This document shows positions 15,740 through 24,390 of a DNA stretch of 64,000 nt, piece by piece (the first letter of the stretch is position 1; every line of letters starts with the position of its first letter). This DNA comes from CAIWHR01 sp035541655 (GTDB lineage Bacteria > Pseudomonadota > Gammaproteobacteria > Burkholderiales > Casimicrobiaceae). The DNA lies in the NCBI GenBank assembly GCA_035541655.1, contig DATKMY010000086.1, positions 28,982 through 92,981 of the forward strand. Direction: 5' to 3'. The notes below the pieces were generated by a model that worked only from the letters and a program-made list of their open reading frames with translations, did not search any database and was not told the DNA's origin. The position numbers and the translations under genes were made by a program.

Positions 15740-16627
15740 TTACTTCGGCGCCTTGGCGCCGGCGCCGTTCTGGCTCCGCAGATAGCGGAAGAACTCGGAG
15801 CTCGGATCGAGCACCATCAAGTCGCTCTTGTTCCGGAACGTAGCCTTGTACGCTTCGAGGCTGCGGTAGAACGCGTAGAACTCGGGATTCGCCCCGTAGG
15901 CCTGGGCGTAGATCGCGGACGCCTTCGCGTCGCCGTCGCCCTTGGTCTTCTGCGCGGTCTTGTAGGCATCGGCCAGGATGACCACGCGCTGCCGGTCGGC
16001 GTCGGCGCGGATCTTCTCCGATTCTGCCTGGCCGAGCGAGCGCAACTCGTTCGCCACGCGCCGGCGCTCCGATTCCATTCGCGCGTAGACGGGGCCGCTG
16101 ACGTCGGGCGGCAGCTCGACGCGCCGCAGCCGCACGTCGACGATCTCGACGCCGATGGTCTTCGCGTCGGCGTCGGCCTTCTGCCGAGTTGTGGCCATGA
16201 TCTTGTCGCGCTCGGAGCTGATCGCCTCATGCACGGTGCGCTTGTTGAACTCCTCGGCGAGGTTCGCGCGCACCGTCTGCGAGAGGCGCCGCCGCGCGAC
16301 TTCCTCGTCGCCCTGCACGCTGATGTAGTACTGCTTGACGTCGGTGATGCGCCACAGGACGAAGAAGTCCACCAGCAGCGGCTTCTTCTCGGAGGTCGTG
16401 ATCCGGTCGGGCTCGGGGTTGTCGAGCAGCAGTATCCGCTTGTCGTAGAACTTCACGTTCTGCAACAGCGGAAACTTCGCGTAGAGGCCGGCATGGGGTA
16501 GGGTCTCGACAACCTCGCCCAACTGGAACTTGATCGCGTACTGGCGCTGGTCGACCGTGTAGAGCGACTGCGACGCGACGAGCAGGATCGCGACGAGGAG
16601 CGCGAGGAGAGGAATCGTGACCTTCAT
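15740..16627 (-). CDS. hflC: HflC, membrane modulator of FtsH protease
   Basis: A 295-residue SPFH/prohibitin-family protein with one N-terminal membrane anchor (about residues 5-22) and a periplasmic band-7 domain. It forms large ring assemblies with HflK around FtsH. Visible landmarks are SLYTVDQRQYAIKFQLGEVV, DKRILLLDNPEPDRI, the YYISVQGDEEVARRRL helix and a long helical section ending with FYAFYRSLEAYKATF. Its ATG overlaps the hflK stop by four bases, so the two are translationally coupled. Confidence 0.95.
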   Translation of the reverse strand: MKVTIPLLALLVAILLVASQSLYTVDQRQYAIKFQLGEVVETLPHAGLYAKFPLLQNVKFYDKRILLLDNPEPDRITTSEKKPLLVDFFVLWRITDVKQYYISVQGDEEVARRRLSQTVRANLAEEFNKRTVHEAISSERDKIMATTRQKADADAKTIGVEIVDVRLRRVELPPDVSGPVYARMESERRRVANELRSLGQAESEKIRADADRQRVVILADAYKTAQKTKGDGDAKASAIYAQAYGANPEFYAFYRSLEAYKATFRNKSDLMVLDPSSEFFRYLRSQNGAGAKAPK

Positions 16628-17850
16628 CGCGCGTCGCTCCCGCGGTCGCGCGCCCGCAACGCATCGCGCGAGCGCGACGGGTCGAGCGGCGCCGCCGGCT
16701 CCGGTGCGGGCGTTGCCGAGGGCCTCGCCGCCGACGCGTCGGAAGCGGGCGCGGCGGGCACTCCGCCGCCGCTTTGCTGGATCAGCTTGTCGAGCGGCAG
16801 GTAGAGAAGGCTGTTGCCGCCCGATTTCTGGTCGAGCAGCACCTTGCTCGAGTTGCCGACGATCGTCTGCATCATGTCGAGGTACATCCGCTCGCGCGTG
16901 ACGGCCGGCGCCTTCGCGTACTCGATCTGGATCTGCCGGAAGCGCGACGCGTCGCCCTCGGCGCGCTGGATCACCTCGGCCTGGTAGCCGTTCGCTTCCT
17001 CGATCAATCGCGCGGCGTTGCCGCGAGCGCGCGGGACGACGTCGTTCGCGTACGCCTGTCCCTCGTTGCGGAAGCGCTCGCGATCCTGGCCGGCCTTTAC
17101 GGCGTCGTCGAAGGCTGCCTGTACCTTGTCGGGCGGCTGGACGCTTTGCAGCGTCACCTTCTGCACGTAGACGCCCGTCTGATAGCGGTCGAGCATCTCC
17201 TGCATCAGCTTTTCCGCCGACTTCGCGATCTGCTCGCGGCCTTCGTAGAGCACGAAGTCCATCTTCGCCTTGCCGACGACTTCTCCCATCGCTGTCTGCG
17301 CGACGAACTGGACGATCAAATCCGGCTTGCGGACGTTGAAAACGTTCGCCTCGGCGTTATTGAGGTTGTACTGGACGGCGAACTGGATGTCGATGATGTT
17401 CTCGTCGTCGGTCAGCATCAGCGCTTCGTTGTCCTTCTTGTTCTTCGGCGTGTTGCGGTAGCCGACCTCGACGGTGCGCACCTGCGAGAAGTCGACCAGC
17501 TCCTTCTCCTCGATCGGATAGGGCAGATGCCAGCGCGCGCCCGGTTGCGTGGTCTCGGTGTACTTGCCGAAGCGCGTCACGACGCCGCGGCGGCCCTCGT
17601 CGACGATGTAGAAGCCGCTCGCGAGCCAGACGACGAGCACCAGCGCGATCAGGATTCCGGCGCCGGAAAGCGGAAGCATCGCGCGTCCGCCTCCGCGGTC
17701 GCCGCTCCCGCCCGGCGGTTCGTCACCCGGGGCGCCTTTGCGGCGGAAGATTTCGTTCAGCCGGCGGTTTACGTTGCGCCAGATTTCGTCGAGATCGGGC
17801 GGTCCCCCGGAGGAACTGCGCTTGCCCCATTGGGGATCGTTCAGCGACAT
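16624..17850 (-). CDS. hflK: HflK, membrane modulator of FtsH protease
   Basis: SPFH-family partner of HflC, 408 residues. It opens with the family start MSLNDPQWGKRSSSG and a Gly/Pro-rich cytoplasmic segment. One membrane helix (about residues 60-80, ILIALVLVVWLASGFYIV) follows, then the band-7 domain with DEGRRGVVTRFGKY and a helical section (NAARLIEEANGYQAEVI). The tail is rich in Ala, Pro and Ser. The start was chosen at MSLNDPQ because upstream codons are Arg/Pro-rich shadow sequence. It lies 40 bases after hflX in the hfq-hflX-hflK-hflC order. Confidence 0.95.
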   Translation of the reverse strand: MSLNDPQWGKRSSSGGPPDLDEIWRNVNRRLNEIFRRKGAPGDEPPGGSGDRGGGRAMLPLSGAGILIALVLVVWLASGFYIVDEGRRGVVTRFGKYTETTQPGARWHLPYPIEEKELVDFSQVRTVEVGYRNTPKNKKDNEALMLTDDENIIDIQFAVQYNLNNAEANVFNVRKPDLIVQFVAQTAMGEVVGKAKMDFVLYEGREQIAKSAEKLMQEMLDRYQTGVYVQKVTLQSVQPPDKVQAAFDDAVKAGQDRERFRNEGQAYANDVVPRARGNAARLIEEANGYQAEVIQRAEGDASRFRQIQIEYAKAPAVTRERMYLDMMQTIVGNSSKVLLDQKSGGNSLLYLPLDKLIQQSGGGVPAAPASDASAARPSATPAPEPAAPLDPSRSRDALRARDRGSDAR

Positions 17851-17890
17851 GGCGAAAGGCCGGGGATCGGGAAAGCGTCGGCGACGAGGG

Positions 17891-19024
17891 TCAGGCGTCG
17901 AGGAGGGATGCGGCCCGGGCATCGGTAGCCGCCGCCTCGGCCGGAAACCGCTCGGCGAGCGCGGCGCGCAACTCCGCGCAACCGGCACCCGTCAGTGCGC
18001 TCAAGCGGACTGCCGCGATTATACCAGACTCGTCTCTCTCTATTCCCGGCTCGATGCCGGCCGCGTCGATCTTGTTGAGCACACGAACCTGAGGCACGCG
18101 GTCGGCGCCGATCTGGCGCATCACGTCGTCGACCGCAGCGACCTGTTCGTCGCGCGACGGATGCGCGGCGTCGATCACGTGGAGCACGAGGTCGGCTTCC
18201 GCCGCTTCCTTGAGCGTCGCGCGGAATGCCGCGACGAGATCGTGCGGGAGCTCGCGGATGAAGCCGACGGTGTCGGACAGCACGAGCGGGACGGCGCCTT
18301 CGACGTAGATCCTGCGGAGCGTCGTGTCGAGCGTGGCGAACAACTGGTTCGCGGCGAACGCCTTGGCTCCCGTCAGGCGGTTGAAGAGCGTCGACTTCCC
18401 GGCGTTCGTGTAGCCGATCAGCGCGACGGTCCGCACCTCGGCGCGCCGCCGCGTGCGCCCCTGCGTGGCGCGCTGGCGCTCGACGCGCGAGAGCCGCTCG
18501 CGCAGGACCTTGGCTCGCACGCCCAGGAGCCGGCGGTCGGTCTCGAGCTGAGTCTCGCCGGGCCCGCGCAGCCCGATGCCGCCCTTTTGCCGCTCGAGGT
18601 GGGTCCAGCCGCCGACCAGTCGCGTCAACTGATGCTTGACCTGCGCGAGCTCGACCTGGAGCTTGCCCTCGGCGCTGCGCGCGCGCAGCGCGAAGATATC
18701 GAGAATGAGGCTCGTGCGATCGACGACGCGGCACTCGAGTGCGCGCTCGAGGTTGCGCTGCTGTGCGCCGGTCAGCGGATGGTCGAAGATGACGAGATCG
18801 GCGCCCGATTCGACGCAGCGCGAGGCGATTTCGTGCACCTTGCCCTTGCCTGCGAACGTCGCGGCGTCGGGACGGTGCCGCCTGCCGGTCACTGCGCCGG
18901 CGACCGTTGCGCCGGCCGAGACGGCGAGCGCGCCGAGCTCCGCCATCCGCTCGGCGGGATCGGCGTCGCCGAAATCAAGCGCGACCAGCAGCGCGCGGTC
19001 GCCGCCTCCGGGGCGTTCGAACAT
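17891..19024 (-). CDS. hflX: Ribosome-associated GTPase HflX
   Basis: A 377-residue GTPase that splits stalled ribosomes. The N-terminal HflX domain (VEL and TFAGKGKVHEIASR) is followed by a coiled linker and GLRGPGETQLETDRRLL. The G domain has G1 GYTNAGKST, G2 in the QLFATLDTTLRR region, G3 DTVGFI and G4 NKID, all intact. The short C-terminal tail is typical of betaproteobacteria. It lies downstream of hfq in the usual order. Confidence 0.95.
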   Translation of the reverse strand: MFERPGGGDRALLVALDFGDADPAERMAELGALAVSAGATVAGAVTGRRHRPDAATFAGKGKVHEIASRCVESGADLVIFDHPLTGAQQRNLERALECRVVDRTSLILDIFALRARSAEGKLQVELAQVKHQLTRLVGGWTHLERQKGGIGLRGPGETQLETDRRLLGVRAKVLRERLSRVERQRATQGRTRRRAEVRTVALIGYTNAGKSTLFNRLTGAKAFAANQLFATLDTTLRRIYVEGAVPLVLSDTVGFIRELPHDLVAAFRATLKEAAEADLVLHVIDAAHPSRDEQVAAVDDVMRQIGADRVPQVRVLNKIDAAGIEPGIERDESGIIAAVRLSALTGAGCAELRAALAERFPAEAAATDARAASLLDA

Positions 19025-19113
19025 GCGGCGTCAGAGGCGCAACCGGTCAGGGCGCGCGCGTGCTGCGGGCGCCGCCGGTGTCGCAGAAACAGCGGGTGCA
19101 GTCGGGCTTACGG

Positions 19114-19362
19114 TCAGGCCTCGGCGTCTGCCGACTGGACGTGGTGCGGCATCGCGACCGACCGTGCCGGGACGACGGTCGAGATCGCGTGCTTGTACAC
19201 CATCTGGGTCACCGTGTTCTTGAGCAGCACGACGTATTGGTCGAAAGACTCGATCTGCCCCTGCAGCTTGATTCCATTGACGAGGTAGATCGACACTGGC
19301 ACGTGTTCCTTGCGCAGGGTGTTCAGGAACGGGTCTTGTAGCATTTGCCCTTTATTGCTCAT
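19114..19362 (-). CDS. hfq: RNA chaperone Hfq
   Basis: An 82-residue Sm-like hexameric protein that helps small RNAs pair with mRNAs. The start MSNKGQMLQDPFLNTLRKE and the Sm1 segment VPVSIYLVNGIKLQGQIES are canonical. The Sm2 motif YKHAIST and the short tail are also present. It lies 99 bases after der, enough for its own promoter, though I could not place one. hflX follows downstream. Confidence 0.97.
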   Translation of the reverse strand: MSNKGQMLQDPFLNTLRKEHVPVSIYLVNGIKLQGQIESFDQYVVLLKNTVTQMVYKHAISTVVPARSVAMPHHVQSADAEA

Positions 19363-19461
19363 CGCATGCTCCGCGGTTGTTGTTGAGCCAGCGCTGAACC
19401 CAACGCCGATGAGTGGCCACGATCCACCCGCACCCAACACATGGGGTCGAAACAACGGGCG

Positions 19462-20814
19462 TCAACGGCTGCGCCGACGTCTTGGCGCTTCCGCAAACGG
19501 GTTCGCGCCCGTCTTGAATTGTATCCTAAGGGGGGTCCCGCGCAGTTGGAACGCCTCACTGAAGAAATGTTCCAGGTACCGGCGGTAGGTCGCCGGGACG
19601 CGGTCGAGCGCCGTCCCGTGAATCACGATGACCGGCGGGTTCTGCCCGCCCTGGTGCGCGTACCGCAGCCGCGGCCGACTCATCCCCGCGCGCGGTGGCT
19701 GCTGGCGCAGGACCGCAGCGGCGAGGGTACGCGTGAGCTTCGGGGTCGAGAGCTTCGCCGTCGCGGAGGCGTACGCCGCGTCGACCGACCGGAGCAGACC
19801 GGGGATTCCGCGGCCCTCGCGCGCCGAAATGTAGTGATGCCTGGCGAACGCCAGAAAGCCCGCCTTGCGGTCGAGCTCGCGCTTCACCGCGTCGCGGCCG
19901 CCGGCCGGAACGGCGTCCCACTTGTTGACGGCGACGACCAGCGCACGGCCTGCCTCGAGGATGAAGCCGGCCAGGTGCGCGTCCTGCTCGGCGATCCCCT
20001 GCTCGGCGTCGAACACCAGCACGACGACGTTCGCGTCGTCGATGGCCTGCAACGTCTTGATGACCGAGAATTTCTCGACGGCTTCGAGCACCTTGCCGCG
20101 GCGGCGCACGCCCGCGGTGTCGATCAGCGTGTAGCGCCGCCCGTTGCGCTCGAAATCGACGTAGATCGAGTCGCGCGTCGTGCCTGGCTGGTCGAATGCG
20201 ATCATCCGCTCTTCGCCGAGGAGCGCGTTGACCAGCGTCGACTTGCCGACGTTCGGGCGCCCGACAACCGCAACCTTGACGGCGTCGCGGTTGTCGGCCC
20301 CCCCCGCTTCGATCGACCCGGCGGGAACGAGCGAGAGCGCGAGCTCGGCGAGGGCATCGACATTGTCGCCGTGCGCCGACGAGAGCGGGTGCGGCTCGCC
20401 TAGCCCGAGCTCGTGGAATTCGAGCGCCGCGCGCCCGGGTGCGAGGCCTTCCGCCTTGTTCGCTCCGAGGACGATCGGTCGCCTCGACCGGCGCAGCAAT
20501 TCGGCGATGTCGCGATCCTGCTCGGTGAGGCCGGCGCGCGCGTCGACGAGGAACAGCACGACGTCGGCTTCGGCGATCGCAGCCCTCGTCTGCTTCGCCA
20601 TTTCGTGGAAGATGCCCTCCTTCGCGACGGGCTCGAATCCCCCGGTGTCGACGACCAGGAACGACCGCTCGCCGACGCGCGCGTGGCCATAGTGGCGGTC
20701 GCGCGTGAGCCCGGGGAAGTCGGCGACCAGGGCGGCGCGGGAGCGCGTCAGCCGGTTGAAGAGCGTCGACTTGCCGACGTTCGGGCGCCCGACGATGACC
20801 AGGGTCGGAAGCAA
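19462..20814 (-). CDS. der: Ribosome-assembly GTPase Der (EngA)
   Basis: Tandem-GTPase of 450 residues needed for 50S ribosome assembly. The two G domains start with GRPNVGKSTLFN (about residue 9) and GRPNVGKSTLVN (about residue 187), followed by a C-terminal KH-like domain (VPATYRRYLEHFFSEAFQLRG in two parts). The second G4 motif is the standard NKWD. The first reads NKAE instead of NKxD, a variant I also associate with betaproteobacterial Der. It sits between bamB and hfq. Confidence 0.96.
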   Translation of the reverse strand: MLPTLVIVGRPNVGKSTLFNRLTRSRAALVADFPGLTRDRHYGHARVGERSFLVVDTGGFEPVAKEGIFHEMAKQTRAAIAEADVVLFLVDARAGLTEQDRDIAELLRRSRRPIVLGANKAEGLAPGRAALEFHELGLGEPHPLSSAHGDNVDALAELALSLVPAGSIEAGGADNRDAVKVAVVGRPNVGKSTLVNALLGEERMIAFDQPGTTRDSIYVDFERNGRRYTLIDTAGVRRRGKVLEAVEKFSVIKTLQAIDDANVVVLVFDAEQGIAEQDAHLAGFILEAGRALVVAVNKWDAVPAGGRDAVKRELDRKAGFLAFARHHYISAREGRGIPGLLRSVDAAYASATAKLSTPKLTRTLAAAVLRQQPPRAGMSRPRLRYAHQGGQNPPVIVIHGTALDRVPATYRRYLEHFFSEAFQLRGTPLRIQFKTGANPFAEAPRRRRSR

Positions 20815-20899
20815 GGACGGGACTTTCGGCGAGATGGGTGCCGACCGAGCGGCGAGCCGGGCGGGACGTGTCGAGCGCGGAACGGGCGGCGAGGCCCTT

Positions 20900-22090
20900 T
20901 CAGCCCGCTCCGACGGACAGTACGGTCCCGCCGGTGCTCTGCCAGACTGCGTTCGCGCCGGACTTCAAGGGCTGCGACGTCGCAGGCGCCCCGTCGGTCG
21001 CGATGCGGCCCACGAGCGTTCCGTCGCGGCGATCGAGCAGGTGGACGTACCCCTCGACGTCGACGACCGCGACGTAATCGCCGATCAGCTGAGGGCCTCC
21101 GATTCGCCGCTGGGCCAGCTTGTCCTGCTTCCACGCCGACGCGCCGGTTTCCTTGTCGAGCGCCTGGACCGCTCCCTTGTCGTCGGTGAGGAACAGGTAT
21201 TTGTCGTCGATCGCGAGCCCGTAGAGGCTCGAGAGATCGCGTGCCCAGACCAGGGTGCCGCGGGCTATTTCGAAGCAGGCGACGCGCCCCTGGAACGCGA
21301 TCGCACAGACCTGGTGCTGCTCGACGGTCGGTAGCGACGTGATGTCGGCGATGCGCTCGAGCTCGGTCGCGCCCTTGGGTGTCGCGACGTTCGCCTCCCA
21401 GCCGACGTTGCCGGTGGCGAGGTCGAACGCGAGCAGTTTGCCGCCGGCGGTGCCGACGAACACGCCGCCGCGGCTGACCGTCCCCCCGGCGTAATTGCGC
21501 ACGGTGAGCGGCGGCATCGTCCGCTGGTAGACCCACTTCGTCTTGCCGTCGACGCCCGAGAGGCCGAAGATCTTGCCGTCACCCGACCAGACGAGCACGA
21601 TCCCGTCGGCCACCTGCGGCGGACTCAGGATCTCGCTGGTGACCTTCGACTGCCACAACGGCTTGCCCTCGGGGGTGTAGGCGAACACGTCGCCCTTGTC
21701 CGTGCCCACTGCGACGAGCGTCTGGTCGGCGCCCACGCCGGCCGAGAGGCGCTTGCCGACCTCGACGCGCCACACGGACTGTCCCGTTGCCGGATCCACG
21801 CGAACGAGCGTCCCGCTCGTCGATGCCGCATAGATCGCGCCCGACGTGATCGCCGGCGCCAGGCCCGGCCCCGCCTTTCCTACCGCCGACTGCCACGCGA
21901 TCCGGGGCGTGACCGTCTGCTTGATCTCGGGGAGTGGCCCCGGCTTCTTGCTTCCGAACAGCCAGTCGAACGAAGGCACCGGGATCGTCGGAATCCACGT
22001 GGCCATCGATGCGCAACCGGAAAGCGCAACTACCAGCGCGAGCGCTGCGCACACACGACCACCGTGCCGCACGATGCGCACCGGCTCCAT
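20900..22090 (-). CDS. bamB: Outer-membrane assembly lipoprotein BamB
   Basis: A 396-residue beta-propeller lipoprotein of the BAM complex, which inserts outer-membrane proteins. A signal peptide with lipobox LSGC (lipidated Cys near residue 27) is followed by PQQ-like repeats, for example DPATGQSVWRVEVG, TPEGKPLWQSKV and DKETGASAWKQDKL. The start MEPVRIVRHGGRV gives a normal lipoprotein signal; longer readings run into shadow sequence. It begins five bases after the yfgM stop, in the conserved hisS-yfgM-bamB-der order. Confidence 0.95.
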   Translation of the reverse strand: MEPVRIVRHGGRVCAALALVVALSGCASMATWIPTIPVPSFDWLFGSKKPGPLPEIKQTVTPRIAWQSAVGKAGPGLAPAITSGAIYAASTSGTLVRVDPATGQSVWRVEVGKRLSAGVGADQTLVAVGTDKGDVFAYTPEGKPLWQSKVTSEILSPPQVADGIVLVWSGDGKIFGLSGVDGKTKWVYQRTMPPLTVRNYAGGTVSRGGVFVGTAGGKLLAFDLATGNVGWEANVATPKGATELERIADITSLPTVEQHQVCAIAFQGRVACFEIARGTLVWARDLSSLYGLAIDDKYLFLTDDKGAVQALDKETGASAWKQDKLAQRRIGGPQLIGDYVAVVDVEGYVHLLDRRDGTLVGRIATDGAPATSQPLKSGANAVWQSTGGTVLSVGAG

Positions 22091-22095
22091 CGCGC

Positions 22096-22935
22096 TCACT
22101 TTGGCGCGGGCCCGGTGGCCTTGGCGCCGCCGGCCGGTTGCGTTGAGGCAGGTTGCGCCGGAGCGACCGGTGGCGGTGCCGTGGCGGCGGTCGGCGCTGT
22201 TGCGCCCGACGGCGGAGCGGGAGCGGTCGCCCCTGCGCCCGGTGCCGGCGCGGTCGCCGCTGCGCCCGGTGCCGGCGCGGCCCCGGCCTTTGCCGGAGTG
22301 CCCGCCCCCTGCGGCATCGCGTCGAGCTTGAGCTGCACGAAGTTTCGGTACGTGCTCTGCGAGTCCAGCTGCGCGAGCGCCGTCTGATATTCGTTGCGCG
22401 CCTCGTCGGCGCGGCCGGCCGCAGCCAGGATGTCGCCGCGAGCGTCGGCGTAGAGAGCGGAGAAGGGCTGATCGCGCTTCGCGTCGAGCACGCTGAGCGC
22501 CTCGTTGTATTGCTTTTCGTCGAGGAGAACTTCGGCGAGCCGCAGCCGCGCGATCTGCTTCAGCTCGTCCTCCGACGACTTGTCGATCACCCATGCAAGC
22601 TGCGCTTTCGCGCCGGCGCCGTCGCCGTTCTCGAAGAGCTGCGCAGCGAGGAGCAGCGCAGCCCGCGGCGCATAGCCGGTGGCGGGGAATTTGTCGGCGA
22701 GCTGCGCCATCGCGTCCTTCGCCTTCGCCGAATCGTTCGCTCGCACGGCGGCGTTCACCGCATCGTAGATCGCGGCGGCCTGCATCGCCTGCTGCTGAGT
22801 CCACCAGCGCCAGCCCTGCACGGAGATGACACCAACCGACACCGCGATGACGACTCCGGCGATCGTGTTGCCCCACTGCCTCCACCAGGCTTTCAGGTCT
22901 TCAAGCTGGTCCTGCTCTTCGAGATCGTATGCCAT
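22096..22935 (-). CDS. yfgM: YfgM family tetratricopeptide membrane protein
   Basis: A 279-residue inner-membrane protein with a short cytoplasmic start (MAYDLEEQDQLEDLKAWWR), one membrane helix (about 24-41) and a periplasmic TPR-like helical domain. In E. coli YfgM works with the PpiD chaperone at the Sec translocon. The last 65 residues or so are an Ala/Pro/Gly-rich tail, partly built from a tandem repeat (22233-22286), and longer than in E. coli. It lies between hisS and bamB as usual. Confidence 0.9.
   Translation of the reverse strand: MAYDLEEQDQLEDLKAWWRQWGNTIAGVVIAVSVGVISVQGWRWWTQQQAMQAAAIYDAVNAAVRANDSAKAKDAMAQLADKFPATGYAPRAALLLAAQLFENGDGAGAKAQLAWVIDKSSEDELKQIARLRLAEVLLDEKQYNEALSVLDAKRDQPFSALYADARGDILAAAGRADEARNEYQTALAQLDSQSTYRNFVQLKLDAMPQGAGTPAKAGAAPAPGAAATAPAPGAGATAPAPPSGATAPTAATAPPPVAPAQPASTQPAGGAKATGPAPK
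22233..22286. repeat. Tandem repeat, 2 x 27 bases, inside yfgM
   Basis: Two adjacent 27-base units beginning CTGCGCCCGGTGCCGGCGCGG differ only near their ends. A degenerate third copy lies just before them (about 22199-22232). In protein they give an Ala/Pro/Gly-rich repeat in the YfgM tail. The period is a multiple of three, so copy-number change would keep the frame. Confidence 0.75.
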
Positions 22936-22953
22936 CGAAAGTCCTTGGCCCCG

Positions 22954-24216
22954 TCATCCGACCGAGAGGGCTCGGCGGAGCTCGTTGAGGGGCACGGTTT
23001 TCTGCTCGCCGGGCTCGCGCAGCGGCTTCACGCTGACCGCATTCGCGGCAGCCTCGTCGGCGCCGATCAGCAGCGCGTAGCGCGCACCGGACGCATCAGC
23101 TCGCTTCATCTGCGACTTGAAGCTCCCGCCGCCGCTGTTGACCACGACGCTCGCCCCGGCGTCGCGCAGCATCTCGCCGGCGCGCCAGGCGAGGCCTGTG
23201 GCGGCGTCGCCGTCGTGTACGACGTAGGCGAGCGGTGCGCTCCGGGCTGCGGCACCGGATTCCTGCATCAGCAGGATCATCCGCTCGCAGCCGATCGCAA
23301 ATCCGCACGCAGGCGTGGGCTTTCCGCCAAGCTGCTCAAAGAGGCCGTCGTAGCGTCCGCCGCCGGCGACCGTACCCTGCGCACCGAGGCGGTCGGTGAT
23401 CCACTCGAACACCGTCCGGTTGTAATAGTCGAGCCCGCGGACGAGGCGCGTGTCGATCGAGTATTCGATCCCGCTCTCCGCGAGGATGCGCTGCAACCCT
23501 TCGAAATGCGCGCGCGACGGGCCCGAAAGCCGATCGAGGAGATTCGGCGCGGCGCGAACGACGTCCTGCATCGCGGGATTCTTCGAATCGAGGATCCGCA
23601 GCGGGTTCGCGTGCAGCCGGCGCTTCGCGTCGCTGTCGAGAACGCCGGCGTGCCGCTCGAAGTGGGCGATCAGCTCGGCGCGATGTGCGCGACGCTCGTC
23701 GGCGTCGCCGATCGAGTTGATCGCGAGGCGAATTCCATCGGAGACCCCGAGCGCGCGCCACAGGCGGGCGAGCATCACGATCTGCTCGGCGTCGACGTCG
23801 GGCCCCGCGAAACCAAGCGCCTCGACGTCGAGCTGGTGGAACTGCCGATAGCGGCCGCGTTGCGGGCGCTCGTGGCGGAACATCGGGCCGCTCGTCCACA
23901 CGCGCTGCGGCCGCTCGTAGGTGAGCGAGTGCTCGATCGCGGCCCGCACGATTCCCGCCGTTGCCTCGGGACGCAGCGTCAGGCTCTCGCCGTTGAGCTT
24001 GTCCTCGAACGTGTACATCTCGTGCTCGACGATGTCGGTCGCGTCACCGATGCCCCGGACGAAGAGCGGCGTCTGTTCGACGATCGGCACGCGGATGTTG
24101 CGGTAGCCGTACTGCGCGAACACCGTTCGCGCCGCGTCCTCGAAGCGCTCCCACAGCGCGCTTTCGTCGGGCAGCACGTCGTTCATCCCGCGAATGGCGG
24201 TGAGCGTCGTGGCCAT
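22954..24216 (-). CDS. hisS: Histidine--tRNA ligase
   Basis: Class II aminoacyl-tRNA synthetase of 420 residues. Signatures: RGMNDVLPDESALWE at the start, TLRPEATAGIVRA, motif 2 FRHERPQRGRYRQFHQLDVE, the histidine-specific LVRGLDYYNRTVFEW, and motif 3 CGFAIGCERM. A C-terminal anticodon-binding domain is present. The ATG at MATTLTAIRGMNDV gives the family length. It sits between ispG and yfgM. A GC-rich 174-base gap separates it from ispG, unlike the tight spacing elsewhere in the run. Confidence 0.96.
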   Translation of the reverse strand: MATTLTAIRGMNDVLPDESALWERFEDAARTVFAQYGYRNIRVPIVEQTPLFVRGIGDATDIVEHEMYTFEDKLNGESLTLRPEATAGIVRAAIEHSLTYERPQRVWTSGPMFRHERPQRGRYRQFHQLDVEALGFAGPDVDAEQIVMLARLWRALGVSDGIRLAINSIGDADERRAHRAELIAHFERHAGVLDSDAKRRLHANPLRILDSKNPAMQDVVRAAPNLLDRLSGPSRAHFEGLQRILAESGIEYSIDTRLVRGLDYYNRTVFEWITDRLGAQGTVAGGGRYDGLFEQLGGKPTPACGFAIGCERMILLMQESGAAARSAPLAYVVHDGDAATGLAWRAGEMLRDAGASVVVNSGGGSFKSQMKRADASGARYALLIGADEAAANAVSVKPLREPGEQKTVPLNELRRALSVG

Positions 24217-24390
24217 CGGTCAGCACCCCCCTCCGGGGCAGCGAGGCGAGTGAGCGAGCGGGGCGAGGCGAGCCCGAGCCAAGACCCGAAGGGCGCGTCC
24301 GCGAGCGACCGAGCGCGGCCGACGCGCGAGGATGATGTTGCGAAGGGCCTGCAGAGGCCGCGAGCGAGCGTGAGGGCTGTTCATCTGTTC
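24217..24390. other. GC-rich repetitive spacer between ispG and hisS
   Basis: A non-coding 174-base stretch dominated by variants of GCGAG/GAGCGAG (for example GCGAGGCGAGTGAGCGAGCG at 24241-24260), with the short palindrome GGCCTGCAGAGGCC at 24346-24359. It lacks the codon texture of the flanking genes and breaks an otherwise tight operon. It could be a dispersed intergenic repeat; no second copy was noticed in this window. Confidence 0.45.

Noticed and set aside
24217..24390. CRISPR-like repeats
   Set aside because: The GCGAG motifs are only a few bases long, irregularly spaced and without distinct spacers.
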